A DNA stretch of 64,000 nucleotides from Bryobacteraceae bacterium (GCA_041394945.1 JAWKHH010000005.1:930001-994000); one strand, 5' to 3'; shown: positions 26,006 through 34,484, counted from the stretch's first letter. Numbers and translations: made by a program. The notes: generated by a model not told the origin, from the letters alone.

Positions 26006-26443
26006 GTGGATCGCTCCGCACTTCTCCAGTTCCTTCGCAGCCAACGCTTCGTCGTGGAGGCTTCCGTCACGCCCTCCGGCCAGCCCCAGGCTGCCGTCGT
26101 CGGCGTGGTGGTTACGGACCAGTTAGAAGTCTTCTTCGACACGCTCGGTTCGGCGCGGAAGGCAGCCAACCTCCGTGCCAACCCGCGCGTGGCGTTCGTC
26201 TTCGGGTCGACCGCGCCGGGAGCGTCCCAGACGGTCCAGTACGAGGGCATCGCCACGGAACCCTCCGGGCCCGAACTGGATGCGCTGCTGGAGCGCTACT
26301 TCGGCCGCTTTGCCGACGGAAGCGATCGCCGGAAACTGATCGATATTGCCTATTTCCTCGTACGCCCTTCCTGGATCCGTTGGAGCGACTACGACGCTGA
26401 TCCGCCCGAGGTTGTCGAGTTCACCGAGTTTCTATCGGCCTGA
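26006..26443 (+). CDS. Pyridoxamine 5'-phosphate oxidase-like FMN-binding protein
   Basis: 145 residues from a GTG. The split-barrel pattern is clear: FLRSQRFVVEASVTPSGQPQ, DQLEVFFDTLGSARKAANLR and NPRVAFVFGS, then YEGIATEPSG and the C-terminal RPSWIRWSDY. Relatives bind FMN, F420 or haem as dimers. The C-terminal RWSDY region matches general PNPOx-like proteins rather than PdxH. Substrate unknown. The region between rpsT and this gene (about 200 bp) shows no feature I can name. Confidence 0.7.
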   Translation: MDRSALLQFLRSQRFVVEASVTPSGQPQAAVVGVVVTDQLEVFFDTLGSARKAANLRANPRVAFVFGSTAPGASQTVQYEGIATEPSGPELDALLERYFGRFADGSDRRKLIDIAYFLVRPSWIRWSDYDADPPEVVEFTEFLSA

Positions 26444-26485
26444 AACCTTGGCGCCTGGAATGCATCTGAATGGGAGACGGATTTC

Positions 26486-26502
26486 GTAGTCTGATAGACT
26501 AC
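26486..26502. promoter_or_regulatory. Perfect palindrome upstream of the hopanoid operon
   Basis: GTAGTCTGATAGACTAC is a 7-3-7 perfect inverted repeat, 47 bp before the TTG of the LolA-like gene. It overlaps a plausible -10 element (TAGACT) and is the only such dyad in the intergenic region. Short dyads with GTA...TAC arms are typical of BlaI/TetR-like repressor sites; the regulator is not encoded nearby. Confidence 0.4.
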
Positions 26503-26548
26503 CAGGAGCGGGTGGGAACCGATCCCCGCGCTCTTCGGGAAGGATCAT

Positions 26549-27277
26549 TTGTTGACCCGCACCGCTATCGCGCTGATTGCAGCCGCATTACTCCTCCCCG
26601 CCGAGCCTTTTGGCGCCGATGAAGGCGCGGCCTACCTCGACCGGTACTTCGAAGCCACACGCACCCAGAAGGAAAAAACACGGGGTTTGGCGATGGATGT
26701 CGACATCGACGCTTCCATCCCGTCCATGAAGAAACAGGGCCGGTTTCACGCCCTGCGCCAAGTGACGCGACTGGGCGCGATCACCTATCGCGCCATCACG
26801 ATGCAAGGAGACAACACCGTCAAGAAAGACGTCATCGCGCGGTATCTCCAGGCGGAAAAGGAGGCGGCCGAGAAAGGGAGCCAGTCGCTTGGCATCACTC
26901 CGGAGAATTACAAGTTCAAGTACTGGGGTTCCTACGGGGAAGCGCCGTGGCGGCTGCATCTGTTCGAGATCGATCCGCGGAAGAAACAACCAGGCCTGTT
27001 TCGCGGATGGATCTGGATCGAGGATTCCACCGGGCTTCCGGTCCGGGAGCAGGGCGAGTTCGTGAAGAGCCCTTCGATCTTTATTCGCAAGATCTCCTTC
27101 ACGCGCGACTACGAAATCCAGGACGGCGTCGCGTATCTGAAATCGATCGAGTCGACCATCGACACGCGCATCGTGGGCGAAGCCAATATCGCCGTGCGGT
27201 ACAGCAACTATAAGCCGCTCGACGACGCTCAGTCCGTCAGCGCCGTGGAAGGCACTCCCGTCGCGGACTCGCGATAA
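26549..27277 (+). CDS. LolA-like periplasmic protein (lipoprotein-sorting type)
   Basis: 242 residues from TTG, with GGAAGGA five bases upstream. A signal peptide (residues 1-23) leads into a domain of paired beta strands (ARYLQAEKEAAEK, FKYWGSYGEAPWRLHLFEID, GWIWIEDSTGLPVREQGEF) with the half-barrel rhythm of LolA/LolB-type lipid carriers. Proteins of this fold shuttle lipids or lipoproteins across the periplasm. It precedes hpnJ by only 18 bases, so it is probably the first gene of the hopanoid side-chain operon and might handle the finished lipid; this is inference. Confidence 0.55.
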   Translation: MLTRTAIALIAAALLLPAEPFGADEGAAYLDRYFEATRTQKEKTRGLAMDVDIDASIPSMKKQGRFHALRQVTRLGAITYRAITMQGDNTVKKDVIARYLQAEKEAAEKGSQSLGITPENYKFKYWGSYGEAPWRLHLFEIDPRKKQPGLFRGWIWIEDSTGLPVREQGEFVKSPSIFIRKISFTRDYEIQDGVAYLKSIESTIDTRIVGEANIAVRYSNYKPLDDAQSVSAVEGTPVADSR

Positions 27278-27295
27278 TAGAAGTTCGTCGAACCT

Positions 27296-28768
27296 ATGCG
27301 CACGCTTTTCCTGAACCCGCCGTCTTTCGAGGGCTTCGACGGCGGAGCCAGCTCGCGCTGGCCCGCTACGCGCGAGATCGAATCCAACTGGTATCCGGTC
27401 TGGTTGTGCTACCCGGCCGGAATGCTGCCGGATTCGAAAGTGGTGGACGCGCCGCCGCACAAGGTTTCGATCGAACAGACGGTCGCGATGGCCGGCGATT
27501 TCGAGTTGCTTGTGCTGTTCACCTCGACGCCGGGATTCCACGTCGACGTTCGGATGGCCGGCATGATGAAGGATCGGAACCCCCGGCTGAAGGTTGCCTT
27601 CGTCGGTCCGCCCGTAACCGTCGAGCCCGAGAAGTGCCTCCGCGAAACGGCGATCGACTTCATCGTCCGGCGGGAATTCGACCGCCAGATCGTCGATTTC
27701 GCGAACGGCAAGCCACTGGCCGAACTGCCTGGGGTCAGCTACCGGGAGGGCAATGGCGTCCACCACAACCCCGAGGGCGGCTACATCGAAGATCTCGACG
27801 CGCTCCCATGGGTCACCAAGGTCTACCAGCGCGACCTCGATTTCCGCCGCTACAACGTCCCCTTCCTCCGGCACCCGTTCATCAGCCTCTACACCTCGCG
27901 TGGGTGCCCGGCGATGTGCACCTTCTGTCTTTGGCCGCAAACGCATTCCGGCCACCGCTGGCGTCTGCGGTCCGCCGCCGACGTGGTGAATGAGGTCCGC
28001 TGGGCAATCGGGAACTTCCCGGGACTCAAGGAAATCTTCTTCGACGACGACACGTTCAATTACAAGCGGGAACGCACCATCGAGATCTGCGACAAGCTGG
28101 CGGCGATGCGAAAGGAGTTGGGCCATCCGGACGTGACGTTCTCCTGCACGTCGCGCGTCACCACCGACCACGACACGCTCAAGGCAATGAAGAACGCCGG
28201 CTTCCGGCTTATGATCGTCGGCTATGAATCGGGCGACCCGCAGATTCTGAAGAACATCAAGAAGGGCGCCAACCTCGACATGGCGCGCCGGTTCACCAGG
28301 AATGCTCACGACCTCGGCCTGACGGTTCACGGCGACTTCATCGTTGGCCTTCCGGGCGAAACGCGCGAGAGCATCCGCCGCACGATCGACTTCGCCAAGG
28401 AACTGAATACGGAGACCATCCAGGTATCCATTGCCCATCCCTATCCGGGCACCGAGTTCTTCGACTACGTGAAGCAGAACGGGCTGATCACGATCGATTC
28501 CATGACCGACGATCAGGGCCACCAGCTTCCGAACATCATCTATCCGGGGCTCGACCGCGCCGAGCTGGTCGACTGGGTGGAGCGCTTCTACGGCGAGTAT
28601 TATTTCCGTCCGAAAGCCGCATGGCGGGTTGTCCGGAAGGCGATCTTCGACAATGCGGAGCGGCGCCGCCTGTACAAGGAAGCGCGCGAATACTTGGCGC
28701 TACGCTCCAAGCGAAAGCAGTTCGTGCGGGAGCAGCGGAGCGCGGCCACGTCGGGCGCCGGAGACTGA
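27296..28768 (+). CDS. hpnJ: Hopanoid biosynthesis B12-binding radical SAM protein HpnJ
   Basis: 490 residues. The start MRTLFLNPPSFEGFDGGASS with ESNWYPVWLCYPAGM is specific to HpnJ. A cobalamin-binding-like domain (about 1-150) precedes the radical SAM core with C204-x3-C208-x2-C211 (GCPAMCTFCLW) for the 4Fe-4S cluster. In other bacteria HpnJ is needed to make the cyclitol ether head group of bacteriohopanepolyols from the glucosaminyl precursor that HpnI makes. hpnI is three genes downstream. hpnK, the deacetylase expected between the two steps, is not in the window. Confidence 0.88.
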   Translation: MRTLFLNPPSFEGFDGGASSRWPATREIESNWYPVWLCYPAGMLPDSKVVDAPPHKVSIEQTVAMAGDFELLVLFTSTPGFHVDVRMAGMMKDRNPRLKVAFVGPPVTVEPEKCLRETAIDFIVRREFDRQIVDFANGKPLAELPGVSYREGNGVHHNPEGGYIEDLDALPWVTKVYQRDLDFRRYNVPFLRHPFISLYTSRGCPAMCTFCLWPQTHSGHRWRLRSAADVVNEVRWAIGNFPGLKEIFFDDDTFNYKRERTIEICDKLAAMRKELGHPDVTFSCTSRVTTDHDTLKAMKNAGFRLMIVGYESGDPQILKNIKKGANLDMARRFTRNAHDLGLTVHGDFIVGLPGETRESIRRTIDFAKELNTETIQVSIAHPYPGTEFFDYVKQNGLITIDSMTDDQGHQLPNIIYPGLDRAELVDWVERFYGEYYFRPKAAWRVVRKAIFDNAERRRLYKEAREYLALRSKRKQFVREQRSAATSGAGD

Positions 28769-28772
28769 GACA

Positions 28773-29144
28773 CTGGACCACCGAGCGCCGTCGAAGACCG
28801 TTATTCTGGTCGTCCTGGTAATTCTTTCCAACACAATTGGTAACGCGGCCTTGAGTCAGGGCATGCGCGGGTCCGCCGGCGGGTTGCTCGCCGCTCTGCT
28901 GAACCCCTGGGTCATCGGCGGAGTCGCCTTGTTGATCTTCTGGACCGTGATGCGCGTGGCGCTGCTCAGTTGGGCTGACCTTTCCTTCGTCCTGCCCGTC
29001 ACCTCGCTCGGCTACGTGCTGAATGCCTTGCTGGGGCGGGTTTTCTTCCACGAAACGATTACGGCGGAGCGGTGGCTCGGGACCGGGCTGATCGTGGCCG
29101 GATCGATCCTGGTGGCTCGTAGCGCCCGGACGGAAACCCAATGA
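28773..29144 (+). CDS. EamA/SMR-type four-helix membrane protein, first of a pair
   Basis: About 123 residues with four predicted helices (VILVVLVILSNTIGNAAL, LLNPWVIGGVALLIFWTVM, LSFVLPVTSLGYVLNALLG, ERWLGTGLIVAGSILVA). It has the half-EamA/SMR fold of small multidrug exporters and of the ArnE/ArnF lipid flippase. No ATG, GTG or TTG lies in frame near the start: CTG 28773, four bases after hpnJ, is the best candidate; the next TTG (about 28852) would cut the first helix. Its stop overlaps the next gene by four bases, so the two are coupled and probably form a heterodimer. Confidence 0.6.
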   Translation: MDHRAPSKTVILVVLVILSNTIGNAALSQGMRGSAGGLLAALLNPWVIGGVALLIFWTVMRVALLSWADLSFVLPVTSLGYVLNALLGRVFFHETITAERWLGTGLIVAGSILVARSARTETQ

Positions 29145-29500
29145 GCACACGTTGGCTCCTGGTCGGCGCCGTCGTAATGTCGACAGTGGCATGCGACTTG
29201 CTACAAAGTTGGGATATGAAGCGCCACGGCGCGGTGCATGATTTCCGGCCCTCACGTCTGGCCCGTCTGTTCGGGCGCTGGCCGCTGGCGGTGTCGGTGG
29301 TGTTCATGGCGGTTTCGTTCTTCGCTTTTCTGCAACTGCTGGCGATCGAGGATCTGAGCTTCGCGGTGCCGGCCACCGCCGCGAGCGTCGTGCTCGAGAC
29401 GCTCGCGGCGCAAGTGGTGCTCGGCGAAGCCGTGCGGGCGCAGCGCTGGGCCGGAGCGATTCTGGTCGCGGCGGGTGTGGCGTTCCTGGCCCGGTCATGA
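29141..29500 (+). CDS. EamA/SMR-type four-helix membrane protein, second of a pair
   Basis: 119 residues with four helices (LLVGAVVMSTVACDLLQSW, PLAVSVVFMAVSFFAFLQLL, DLSFAVPATAASVVLETLAA, QRWAGAILVAAGVAFLA). The PATAASVVLETL helix parallels PVTSLGYVLNALL of its partner. It is joined to both neighbours by ATGA overlaps. Paired half-size EamA proteins inside a lipid glycosylation operon resemble ArnE/ArnF, which flip undecaprenyl-phosphate-aminoarabinose. A hopanoid or lipid-linked sugar flippase is therefore a reasonable inference, as is simple metabolite export. Confidence 0.65.
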   Translation: MSTRWLLVGAVVMSTVACDLLQSWDMKRHGAVHDFRPSRLARLFGRWPLAVSVVFMAVSFFAFLQLLAIEDLSFAVPATAASVVLETLAAQVVLGEAVRAQRWAGAILVAAGVAFLARS

Positions 29501-30636
29501 CGGCGGTTCTCGCGATCGCTTGCGCCGTGGCGGCAGTCTATCAGGCTGTGGCACTGGTGGCGTCGCTGCGTCACGCGGCAAGGCGCGACCCCGCGCCCGC
29601 GGTGTTTCCTCCTGTTTCGATCCTGAAGCCCGTGCGCGGCGCTGATCCGCGATTCCTCGAAGCGATCCGCACTCATGCCGTTCAGGATTACCCCGAGTTC
29701 GAGATTGTGTTCGGCGCCGAAAATCCCGAGGATCCCGCCGTCGAGGCGATTCAGGCGCTCCAGTCCGAGTTCCCCTCGGTGGCGATCCGGTTCGTCGAAT
29801 GCCCCACACAGGCGCCGAACGGCAAGGTGGGCGTTCTGATGGATCTCGCGCGCGAGGCTCGCCACGACGTGCTCCTGGTGAGCGACAGCGACATCGCCGT
29901 GCCTCCGGGCTACCTGCGCTCAGTGGTTGCGCCGCTTGAGGACGCGGGTGTCGGCTTGGTGACGTGCCTCTACCGGGCTCGGTCCTCGACGCTCGCCGGG
30001 GTCTTTGAAGCAATCGGGATCGCGACGGACTTCGTTCCGGGCACGCTTGTGGCGCCATTGGTTGGCGTGCGCGAGTTCGGGCTGGGCTCCACCCTCGTGT
30101 TCCGGCGCGCCGACCTCGAGGCCATCGGCGGATTCGCGGCCATCTCGCACTTCATCGCCGACGACTATCAGCTCGCGCGCCGCATCACGCAACTGGGACG
30201 CCGCGTGCACCTGTCGCGGACCGTCGTCGAGACCACGCTCGGCGATGCGACGTGGGAAGGCGTTTGGCGGCACCAGGTGCGATGGGCCCGGACGATTCGT
30301 GTTTCGCGCGGCGCCTATGTGGGCTTGCCGGTGACGTTCGCCACCGTTTGGGCCCTGGCGGCGTGGCTCGGCGCGCCGGGCCTTCGCGATCTCGCTGCCG
30401 GCCTGATCGCGTTGCGAATGGCGGTGGCCTTCGCCGCCGGGTGGATCGTGCTTCGCTCGACGCTCGTACTGTGGTACCCGTTCCTGGTGCCTTTTCGCGA
30501 CTTCTGGGGGGTAGCCGTATGGGCGGCGGGCTTGTTTGGCAATAAGGTGCGCTGGCGCGACCGATCCATAGTTCTGCGCCGCGACGGAAGAATCGCTTCG
30601 GCGCGGCTCATCAAGACCGTCGACCTGCGGCGGTAG
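29497..30636 (+). CDS. hpnI: Hopanoid biosynthesis glycosyltransferase HpnI
   Basis: 379 residues, family GT21 (ceramide glucosyltransferase-like). An N-terminal membrane helix is followed by SILKPVRGADP, the DxD-type VSDSDIA (D130/D132), ADDYQLARRI (D222/D223) and the (R/Q)xxRW motif in RHQVRWART (about 258-263). Two or three C-terminal membrane helices follow. HpnI adds N-acetylglucosamine to bacteriohopanetetrol at the cytoplasmic face. It starts by ATGA overlap with the second SMR protein and ends the operon. Confidence 0.85.
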   Translation: MTAVLAIACAVAAVYQAVALVASLRHAARRDPAPAVFPPVSILKPVRGADPRFLEAIRTHAVQDYPEFEIVFGAENPEDPAVEAIQALQSEFPSVAIRFVECPTQAPNGKVGVLMDLAREARHDVLLVSDSDIAVPPGYLRSVVAPLEDAGVGLVTCLYRARSSTLAGVFEAIGIATDFVPGTLVAPLVGVREFGLGSTLVFRRADLEAIGGFAAISHFIADDYQLARRITQLGRRVHLSRTVVETTLGDATWEGVWRHQVRWARTIRVSRGAYVGLPVTFATVWALAAWLGAPGLRDLAAGLIALRMAVAFAAGWIVLRSTLVLWYPFLVPFRDFWGVAVWAAGLFGNKVRWRDRSIVLRRDGRIASARLIKTVDLRR

Positions 30637-30639
30637 CGG

Positions 30640-31199
30640 CTACCCGGTGCGTCCAAGCAGGGTCGCGGCCGCGCTTGCTGCCGCGCTTCGATCGGGAGCG
30701 AGGATGAGCGCCTCGAAAAGCGCCTGCACGGTGGCAAGTCCGGTGCGTTGCAGCGTCTCCGGATCGATCAACCCCGGGAATCGGGCGTTGACCACGAAAA
30801 GCAAATCGCGGCGGGCGGCCGTCAGCAAGCCTTCTTCACGGCCCTCGGCCAAGCCCTCCCGCAGGCCTTGCTGGCGTTGCTCCCTCGCCAGTTCTTCACC
30901 GGCCGGGGAAATCAGCATCAGTTCAGGGTCATGCTCATACGCGCGCGAATCTCCTCGATCTCGACTTCATTGTACTTGAGGCTGCTCCAGGTGGCCAGTT
31001 CCGCGAATAGCCGGGTCCGTAGCTCCCGGTCCGTCACGGCTCCGAGCCTTTGCATTGCTTCGAACAGCTCCTCCCTGCTTGCCTTCATCCCGCCGACAAG
31101 CGGCAGGGCCTCGATGCTGGGTCCGGCAAGGACCCCCTCCGGCGTCTGCTCCCACAGACGCACGAACCGCAGTTCGGCGCCGAAAAGGACTCCGCCTCG
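30640..31199 (-). pseudogene. 3' part of an Rpn-family PD-(D/E)XK nuclease gene, frameshifted and split by IS21
   Basis: Reading left from 31199, the frame RGGVLFGAELRFVRLWEQ, then EALPLVGGMKASREELFEAM and LKYNEVEIEEIRARMSMTLN is typical of Rpn/transposase-31-like nucleases with a DUF4351 tail. It stops at 30918. The next residues MLISPAGEELAREQ are in another frame, so one base is missing near 30919. The 92-codon tail from 30918 to 30640 has the expected GLREGLAEGREEG linker. The 5' side is cut by the IS21 element. The piece continuing it (ANPPGEFVEK) is on the other side of the insertion at 33797-33830. Confidence 0.65.
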
Positions 31200-31285
31200 C
31201 TTCTTGAGTTCGCTCGCTTGATTTGGCCCACTTTGATCGTCTGATTTGGCCCACCCTGGACAGCCCCGGATGACAAGATTCCGGG

Positions 31286-32830
31286 ATGGACAGGAGACGC
31301 AAAGTGGAACTATTTGAAGAGATCCGGCGGGGGTACGCTGCCGGGGAGACGATCGTAGGACTGGCGAGGAAGTACAAGATCCACCGGCGGATGGTGAGGC
31401 AGGCGCTGGCGAGCGCGATTCCGCCGGAGCGGAAGAAGCCAGAGCGCAACCAGCCGAAGCTGGGACCGTGGAAGGCCACCATCGACGCGATGCTGGAGGC
31501 CGACAAGACGGCGCATCGGAAGCAGCGGCATACGGCCCACCGGGTCTATACGCGGCTGCGCGAGGAGCATCCGGAGTGTGAGGTCGGCGAGTCGACGGTG
31601 CGGCGCTACGTGCGGCAACGCAAGTACGAGATGGGGTTGGCGAAGAACGAACTGTTCGTGCCGCAGAGCTACGAGTGGGGTCAGGAAGCGCAGGTGGACT
31701 GGTTTGAGGCCGACGCGCGGCTGGGTGGGGAAGTGGTCCGGCTGCAGGTGTTCGCGATGCGCAGCATGGCGTCGGGCGATGCCTTCCACCGCGCTTATCT
31801 GCGGCCGACGCAGGCCGCATTCCTGGAAGCGCACGAACATGCGTTCGCCTATTTCGGCGGGGTGTTTCGAGTCCTCCGATACGACAACCTGAAGGCGTGC
31901 GTGGTGAAGATCCTGCGGGGGCGGCAGAGGCAAGAGACCGAGCGGATCATCAGCTTCCGCTCGCATTGGGGATTCCAGAGCGAGTACTGCAACCCGGAAA
32001 GCGGCCACGAGAAGGGCGGGGTGGAAGGAGAGCTGGGATGGTTCCGGCGCAACTGCCTGGTGCCGGTTCCGGAGGCAGCGGATCTGGGCGCGTTGAACGC
32101 GTGGATGCTGGGGATGTGCGAGAAGAGCCAGTCGCGTACGATTGCCGGTCACACGGGCACGGTGGCGGATAACCGCGAACGGGAACGCGCGTCCCCGCAG
32201 CCGCTGGCGGAGGAAGGGTATCCGATCGAAGAGGCGTTATATCCGCTGGTGGTGGATGGGCGTGGAAGAGTTCGAGTGAAGGCGAACTTCTACTCGGCTC
32301 CGGCGCCGCCGGGTGCGCGGGTGACGGCCGCCGTGGGACCGCTGTGGGTGACGATCCACCGTGACAACCGGTGCGTGGCGCGGCATCTGCGCCAGTACGG
32401 GCGCGGGTACGAGGTGCTGGATCTGGAGCATTACCTGGATGTGCTTGAGCGGAAGCCGGGTGCGATGGCCGGCGCTACGCCGCTGGCGCAGTGGCGGCAG
32501 GCGGGCCGATGGCCGGTTTGTCTGGATGCGATTTGGCGGCGGATGGAAGAGCGAGACGGCAAGAGCCGTGGGACGCGGGCGATGATCGGGCTGGTCCGCG
32601 CGGGGTTGGCGGAGGGTTGGCCGCGGCTGATCGCGGCGGTGGAGGAGGCCTTGCGATTGGGCGTGAGTGATGCCGCGGCGGTGCAGCATATGCTGACGAT
32701 GCCGGATCCGGCGGCGCGGCAGCGGTACCAGATGGCGCTGGCGGCGGATCTGGCGGAGTTCGAGCGGCCGCTGCCGGTGATGGACGACTACGATCTGCTG
32801 CTGGCCGAAGGGCACGGAGGTGTGCAGTGA
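31286..32830 (+). CDS. istA: IS21-family transposase IstA
   Basis: 514 residues, full length. An N-terminal helix-turn-helix (VELFEEIRRGYAAGETIVGL, KIHRRMVRQALAS) is followed by an integrase-fold DDE core: QVDWFEAD near residue 138, VLRYDNLKACV near 200 and EKGGVEG near 241. The C-terminal beta-barrel contains VKANFYSAPAPPGARV. It cuts and joins the IS ends together with IstB. Its stop overlaps the istB start. Confidence 0.93.
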   Translation: MDRRRKVELFEEIRRGYAAGETIVGLARKYKIHRRMVRQALASAIPPERKKPERNQPKLGPWKATIDAMLEADKTAHRKQRHTAHRVYTRLREEHPECEVGESTVRRYVRQRKYEMGLAKNELFVPQSYEWGQEAQVDWFEADARLGGEVVRLQVFAMRSMASGDAFHRAYLRPTQAAFLEAHEHAFAYFGGVFRVLRYDNLKACVVKILRGRQRQETERIISFRSHWGFQSEYCNPESGHEKGGVEGELGWFRRNCLVPVPEAADLGALNAWMLGMCEKSQSRTIAGHTGTVADNRERERASPQPLAEEGYPIEEALYPLVVDGRGRVRVKANFYSAPAPPGARVTAAVGPLWVTIHRDNRCVARHLRQYGRGYEVLDLEHYLDVLERKPGAMAGATPLAQWRQAGRWPVCLDAIWRRMEERDGKSRGTRAMIGLVRAGLAEGWPRLIAAVEEALRLGVSDAAAVQHMLTMPDPAARQRYQMALAADLAEFERPLPVMDDYDLLLAEGHGGVQ

Positions 32831-33593
32831 AGAACCAGACCGAGTCCTTGGAACAGGCGAGCATCCGGCAGTACTGCAAGGCGGTGCGTGTGCCGGCGAT
32901 CGCGGCGAACTTCGTGACGATGGCCGAGGAAGCGGTGCGGGATAACCATAGTCATGTGCGGTATCTGGAGGCGTTGCTGGCGTTGGAATGCGAGGAGCGG
33001 GATCGGCACGCGATCCGGAACCGGCTGCGGGATGCGCAACTGCCGCGCATGAAGACGCTGGAGGAGTTCGATTTTGCGCAGGCGCCGCACTTGCCGGCGG
33101 CGAAGATCCGGGAGTTGGCCGAGGGCGGCTATATTGATCGCAGTGAGCCGGTGGTGTTGATCGGCGAGTGCGGGACGGGGAAGAGTCATCTGGCGACGGG
33201 GCTTTGCGTGGCGGCGTGCCGGCAGAAGCGGCGGGCGCGGTTCACGACGGCGGCGGCGCTGGTGAACGAGCTGGTGGAGGCCAAGCAGAACGGCCAAGTG
33301 CGGAAGGCGATGGCGAAGTGGCAGCGGTTCGACATGATCGTGATCGACGAGATCGGGTATGTTCCGTTGGCCGATGTGGGGGCCGAGTTCTTGTTTCAGG
33401 TGATCTCGGAGCGGGCTGAACGGGCGGCGATCGTGGTGACGACGAATCTACCGTTTTCCGAGTGGACGACCGTGTTTCCGAACCCGCGGTTGTGCAGCTG
33501 CTCGATCGGGTGACCGATCGGGCGCATATTATCGAGACCGGGCCGGACTCGTTCCGGTTCAAGCGGACGCTCGCGAGGCGGGCGAAGCGGTAG
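32827..33593 (+). pseudogene. istB: IS21 helper ATPase IstB, frameshifted near the 3' end
   Basis: The frame from ATG 32827 has Walker A GECGTGKS at residues 113-120, Walker B MIVIDEIGYV and the sensor TTNLPFSEW, so the DnaC-like AAA+ core is intact. At about 33497 the sequence FPNPRLC continues in the wrong frame and stops at 33513. In another frame the expected ending (LLDRVTDRAHIIETGPDSFR, then FKRTLARRAKR) runs to a TAG at 33593. The loss of the last 30-odd residues probably impairs the protein. Confidence 0.8.
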
Positions 33594-33620
33594 GATGGGG
33601 TGGGGCTGGGGTTCGCGAAT

Positions 33621-33704
33621 TTTTTGAACCCCGGCGTCCGCTCCGCCTCAGAGGCGCCGCCCTTCGGGCGTCGCCAGGCTCCGCTCCCGCCGGGGTCCAA
33701 AAAA
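33621..33704. terminator. Hairpin with flanking T and A runs at the IS21 3' end
   Basis: ACCCCGGCG (from 33628) pairs with CGCCGGGGT (ending 33697). The arms are flanked by TTTTTGA on the left and CCAAAAAA on the right. A smaller GC stem-loop with a TTCG loop (GCCGCCC-TTCG-GGGCG-like) lies inside. The symmetry suggests a bidirectional terminator inside the element, downstream of istB. Confidence 0.4.
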
Positions 33705-33796
33705 TGGACTACCGGGTCGGGATCCCGGGAGAAATCAACCCTCGGGGTGGGCCAAATGAGATGAGCGAAGTGGGCCAGGCCTGATGAGCGAACGCA

Positions 33797-33950
33797 CTTC
33801 TCGACAAACTCGCCGGGCGGATTGGCCGGTGCGTGGCGCCTGGAAAGCGTCGGACGACCCCAACGGGTCGTCGCCGAGAGCAGAAACTTGGTTGAGGCAA
33901 TCGGGGAAAGAAGCTGGAGATGTCGGCCAGCAGCAGAAGCCGTGGCGTGA
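33797..33950 (-). pseudogene. Upstream flank of the split Rpn gene fused to an RHS remnant
   Basis: Reading leftwards, the frame ends APANPPGEFVEK exactly at the IS21 target site and continues as RGGVLFG on the other side. Upstream it runs open into the RHS remnant (GRFIH...) with no recognisable Rpn N-terminus, so the 5' part of the nuclease gene has been replaced by RHS sequence. The exact Rpn/RHS junction lies somewhere between 33830 and 33953. Confidence 0.5.
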
Positions 33951-33952
33951 AT

Positions 33953-34146
33953 GAACCGACCATGGTTCACATTGAAATACCGCTGATCCGCATAGTCCAA
34001 CCCCGTCCCCGCATCCCGATAGTACGTCCCGAACTTCGCCGCGTCCCCCGCCGTCGGACTCGGCTTCTCCTGCCCATACGGATAGTAATCGTAAACCGTC
34101 CCCCCCACCGCGCTTCCGCACGTTCCCCAACCGGTCCGTCACCACC
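33953..34146 (-). pseudogene. RHS-0: bare 3' core remnant
   Basis: Near-identical at DNA level to the end of the RHS core in the five larger copies: VVTDRLGNVRKRGG, TVYDYYPYGQEKPSPTAGDA, then YFNVNHGRF. Extra bases after VRKRG shift the frame. It breaks off at GRF just before the conserved MSPD point where tips join, and upstream at VVTDRL. No tip or immunity gene follows it. Confidence 0.75.
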
Positions 34147-34193
34147 TGCCCCGCACAGATGCACGTTGAACAAAAGCGCCGAGGCGCCATCGT

Positions 34194-34484
34194 CTACTTC
34201 GCATGGTTCGACAGGTCGACACTAAACGCAACCGTAGCGTCTCCGTCAGGCATTTGAATCAAGCTACAATATAGCGGCACTCCGCCAGCGAACACTATGA
34301 CATTACAGTACCCGGCTACTCGAATCGGGATATCGAATGACCCATCGTCTGAAAGCTCTGAATCCACCACATAGCCAGGATTGCTGATCGATTGGATCCG
34401 AATCCATTTCTGGGCCGGTTGCGCCTGCTCACCGAAACGCACTCGCCCCGCTACCCGCGACCGAGGCGTCCCGCCATCTATGTG
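34194..34484 (-). pseudogene. C-terminal fragment of a carboxypeptidase-regulatory-like domain protein (orphan immunity-like tail)
   Basis: The last 95 codons of a 141-codon chimeric frame. The segment WIRIQSISNPGYVVDSELSD, DDGSFDIPIRVAGYCNVIVF and VPLYCSLIQ matches in pattern the C-terminus of the candidate immunity protein at 43394-44062 (WIKVISIYSDIELESSTGSN, GEFELPSLPDGRY, LCSSFIV). It has no start of its own: translation could only begin from the transposase ATG at 34619. It is probably the remnant of a lost RHS cassette's immunity gene. Confidence 0.45.

Larger units (their letters stand above)
31205..33796 (+). mobile_element. IS21-family insertion sequence
   Basis: 2592 bp. The termini are TGAGTTCGCTC (31205-31215) and its counterpart ending GAGCGAACGCA (33786-33796), with one mismatch. 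Inside each end are two further copies of a GTGGGCCA repeat (31222-31254 and 33747-33777), the multiple terminal repeats usual in IS21. It encodes istA and istB with a four-base overlap and is flanked by CTTCT. It sits in an Rpn-type nuclease gene. Because istB is frameshifted, the copy may be inactive. Confidence 0.9.
31200..33801. repeat. 5-bp target site duplication CTTCT flanking IS21
   Basis: CTTCT occurs immediately left of the element (31200-31204) and immediately right of it (33797-33801). Removing the element plus one copy rejoins the nuclease reading frame as PPGEFVEK-RGGVLFG, which confirms both ends. Confidence 0.85.
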
